NCBI GenBank assembly: GCA_035476815.1
Contig: DATILD010000103.1
Location: 1-64,000 of the forward strand
Source of the DNA: Methylibium sp035476815
Lineage (GTDB): Bacteria > Pseudomonadota > Gammaproteobacteria > Burkholderiales > Burkholderiaceae_C
DNA: 64,000 bases
Reading direction: 5' to 3'
Below, piece after piece: positions 61,933 to 64,000 of this stretch. The position numbers and the translations under genes are program-made. The notes beneath the pieces were generated by a model. The model made no database searches, was not told the origin of the DNA, and saw only the letters and a list, made by a program, of their open reading frames with translations. Each line of letters starts with the position of its first letter. Position 1 is the first letter of the stretch.

Positions 61933-63725
61933 AGATCGACCTTGAGCCGTGCCAGCGTGCTCTTCAGCAGGTCGTTGCCGGCATCGCGCGCGCGCGCCTC
62001 GGTCCAGACCTTGCGCGCCTCGTCGCGCTGGCCGGCGACCCACAGCACCTCGCCGAGGTGGGCGGCGATCTCGGTGTCCGGCCGCGCGCGGTAGGCCTGG
62101 CGCAGCCACTGGATCGCGGACTCATGGTTGCCGAGCCGGTACTCGACCCAGCCGAGGCTGTCGACCAGGAAGGGGTCGCCGGGCGAGAGCTGCAGCGCGC
62201 GCTCGATCAGCTGCTTGGCCTCGGCGAGGCGCTCGTTGCGATCGGCCAGCGTGTAGCCGAGCGCGTTGTACGCGGCCGAATGGTCGGGCTTCAGACCGAT
62301 GATCCTGCGCAGCAGCTGCTCCATCTGGTCGAAGCGGTTCAGCTTCTCGGCCATCATCGCCTGCTCGTAGAGCAGGTCGGTGTCCTCCGGAAAGCGACGC
62401 GTGGCCTCGGTCAGCACGCCATGCGCCGGCGCCCACTGCTTCTGATCGCGCAGCAGCTGGGCCTCGGCCAGCAGCTTGGAGCGGGCCTCGTCCGGGCTGC
62501 GCTCGGGCAGGCGGCGGATCAACTCGCGCGCCTGCTCGACCTTGCCCTGCTGCGCCAGCAGCGAGGCACGGCGGGTCTGCACCGTGAGCGCCTGCGAGGC
62601 GTCGACCTTCGCGAGCCAGGCTTCGGCGGCCTTGAAGTCGCGCCGCTGCTCGGCCGCCTGCGACAGCAGCAGATAGGCCTGGGCCTCGCGCTGCGCCGGC
62701 GTGGCGGCCTCGTCGTCGGCGCCGGGCTCGGCACCGGCGCCCCCGTCCTTCTCGCTGCGCGCGAGGAACTCGCGCAGTGCCGTCTCGGCCTCGGCCGGGC
62801 GGCGCAGTTCGAGGTACAACGCCCCCAGCGTGAGCCAGGCATCGACGAACTGCGGCGCATCCCGCGTCACCGCCTCCAGCTGCGGCGCGGCGTCGGCGTA
62901 GCGCTGCGACATCGCCAGCGCGCGCGCATAGACCAGCCGCACCGCGCTGCGCGGCGCCGGCGCGGCGGCGGGCTCGGCGGTGAAATACGCCTTCACGAGC
63001 GCCTCGGCGCGTGGCTCGGTGCGCATCAGCTCGATCGCCAGCAGCACCACCGCCTCGGCGCTCGGCGCCAGGGCGGCCGCCTGCTGGGCGGCATCGAACG
63101 CGCGCGTCGCGTCGCCGGCCGCCTGCCGCGAGCGTGCCAGCGTCACCCACGCGGCCACCGCCGTGGCCGGCGGCTCGGTGCTGCCGGCCTTGGCCTGGGC
63201 ATAGGGCAGCAACACCTGCTCGAGCACGGCCGCGACGCCCTTGCGGTCGAGCGTGCGCGCGAAGTAGCTGCTGAGCGACTGGATCGCGCCGGCGCGCTCG
63301 TTCGGCGGCACCAGCGCGAGCGTGGCGCGCAGCGGCGCCGCCACCTCGGCCAGGCGGTTCAGCGCCAGCAGCAGCTGCACCTCGTAGCGATGGGCCTCGC
63401 TCGAGCCCGGCATCGCGGTGCGCCAGGCGCGCGTGGCGGCGAGCGCCTCGTCACCGGCCTTGGCCTGCAGCGCGACCTCGGTGGCACGGCGGAACAGTCG
63501 TTCGTCGCGGGTCTTGCGCGCCGCGTCGAGCAGCACCTGGTAGGCGGTGCCGGGGTCGCCGTCACGCAGTTCGATCTCGCCGATCAGCAGTTGGTAGAAC
63601 AGCGGCGCGTCGAGCGTCGAGTTGTCCACCGGCGCGGCCTCGGCTGGGGACTCGGCGCTGCGCGCCATCGCGGCGAGGGGCAGGCAGGCCGCGAACGCCA
63701 GCGCAGCAAGACGGAAAACGGGCAT
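61929..63725 (-). CDS. Tetratricopeptide-repeat protein (exported)
   Basis: A 598-residue protein with a signal peptide (about 1-21, LAAMARS) and a superhelix of many TPR units. The clearest is in the C-terminal third (PDHSAAYNALGYTLADRN and PFLVDSLGWVEYRLGNHESAIQWLRQAY). It probably acts as a periplasmic or outer-membrane scaffold; relatives next to lolB are called TPR-repeat proteins without a proven role. GGAG stands 7 nt before the ATG. Confidence 0.88.
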   Translation of the reverse strand: MPVFRLAALAFAACLPLAAMARSAESPAEAAPVDNSTLDAPLFYQLLIGEIELRDGDPGTAYQVLLDAARKTRDERLFRRATEVALQAKAGDEALAATRAWRTAMPGSSEAHRYEVQLLLALNRLAEVAAPLRATLALVPPNERAGAIQSLSSYFARTLDRKGVAAVLEQVLLPYAQAKAGSTEPPATAVAAWVTLARSRQAAGDATRAFDAAQQAAALAPSAEAVVLLAIELMRTEPRAEALVKAYFTAEPAAAPAPRSAVRLVYARALAMSQRYADAAPQLEAVTRDAPQFVDAWLTLGALYLELRRPAEAETALREFLARSEKDGGAGAEPGADDEAATPAQREAQAYLLLSQAAEQRRDFKAAEAWLAKVDASQALTVQTRRASLLAQQGKVEQARELIRRLPERSPDEARSKLLAEAQLLRDQKQWAPAHGVLTEATRRFPEDTDLLYEQAMMAEKLNRFDQMEQLLRRIIGLKPDHSAAYNALGYTLADRNERLAEAKQLIERALQLSPGDPFLVDSLGWVEYRLGNHESAIQWLRQAYRARPDTEIAAHLGEVLWVAGQRDEARKVWTEARARDAGNDLLKSTLARLKVDL

Positions 63726-63765
63726 CGGCGGACTCCAGAAAGCCGGTCTGATTCTATGCAGCACC

Positions 63766-63771
63766 GATAAT
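63766..63771 (+). promoter_or_regulatory. -10 box of mutM (leaderless)
   Basis: GATAAT ends 6 nt before the mutM ATG and no ribosome site lies between. Confidence 0.55.
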
Positions 63772-63777
63772 TCCCCG

Positions 63778-64000
63778 ATGCCCGAACTGCCCGAGGTGGA
63801 AGTCACGCGCCTGAGCCTTGTCGAGCGCGTGCGCGGGGCGCGGATCGAGGCGGTGCGCATCGGCAAGCCGCTGCGCTGGCCGCTGGGCTGCGAGCCGCGT
63901 GCGCTGGTCGGGCGGCATGTCAGCGATGTCACACGGCGCGGCAAGTACCTGTGGTTCGCGCTCGATGGCGGCGACGGCCTGCTGATGCACCTGGGCATGT
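63778..64000 (+). CDS. mutM: Formamidopyrimidine-DNA glycosylase (5' part; runs off the window)
   Basis: Base-excision repair enzyme removing 8-oxoguanine. The visible 74 residues begin MPELPEVEVTRLSL, with Pro1 after Met removal as the catalytic nucleophile and the Glu in PELPEVE. GRHVSDVTRRGKYLWFALDGG and LLMHLGM follow, including the catalytic Lys region. It is divergent from the TPR gene. Confidence 0.97.
   Translation, partial: MPELPEVEVTRLSLVERVRGARIEAVRIGKPLRWPLGCEPRALVGRHVSDVTRRGKYLWFALDGGDGLLMHLGM

Overview
The window is a GC-rich, gene-dense stretch of a betaproteobacterial chromosome. Gene order and protein families fit Burkholderiales, probably the Rubrivivax/Leptothrix/Methylibium group. 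The indicators are a complete betaproteobacterial dcw (division and cell wall) cluster, pilS-pilR-ampD beside nrdAB, a lysine/alanine-rich histone-like protein, and a red-type (form IC) RuBisCO operon with CbbX. Assignment below order is inference.

Layout. 1-3882 (minus): aceE and the 5' part of aceF, divergent from a FixL/FixJ-like two-component pair (4055-7254, plus) that ends at a clear terminator. 7404-12934: prlC, a periplasmic DUF4124-glutaredoxin, rpiA (minus), pyrD and a YeeE/YedE transporter. 12899-19900 (minus): a compact Calvin-cycle operon cbbL-cbbS-cbbE-cbbX-cbbF*-cbbP-cbbZ-cbbY. The FBPase-like cbbF* has lost most catalytic and substrate residues, and no cbbR, cbbT, cbbG, cbbK or cbbA is nearby. 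20027-21474: a small accessory island with an Mrr-like nuclease, a 74-residue conserved small protein and non-coding DNA.

21475-39844 (minus): the dcw cluster mraZ-rsmH-ftsL-ftsI-murE-murF-mraY-murD-ftsW-murG-murC-ddlB-ftsQ-ftsA-ftsZ. Two copies of a roughly 260-310 bp hairpin-rich intergenic repeat interrupt it. Four copies of a GC-rich repeat with a 34 bp core also lie in it. Two of these are in-frame insertions inside ftsW and murE, and two sit at start/stop overlaps, where they create mini-ORFs that touch both neighbours.

40140-53263: a cyclopropane-fatty-acid synthase-like gene, the histone-like gene, nrdB, nrdA (with tandem NrdR boxes on its promoter), ampD, pilR, pilS, a PP0621-like zinc-ribbon protein, a CcsA/HemX-type membrane protein and ffh. 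53368-64000: a DUF2726 protein, ftsY, a lysozyme-family protein, rsmD, coaD, a ferredoxin, a DUF4124 protein, pth, rplY, prs, tRNA-Gln(TTG), ispE, lolB, a large TPR protein and the start of the formamidopyrimidine-DNA glycosylase gene.

Most of the window is housekeeping DNA. The most unusual signals are the degenerate FBPase inside a RuBisCO operon, the repeat insertions that preserve frame or coupling in the dcw operon, tandem CbbR-type sites without a neighbouring cbbR, and a recurring -10 box placed 6-7 nt before start codons, which suggests leaderless mRNAs.
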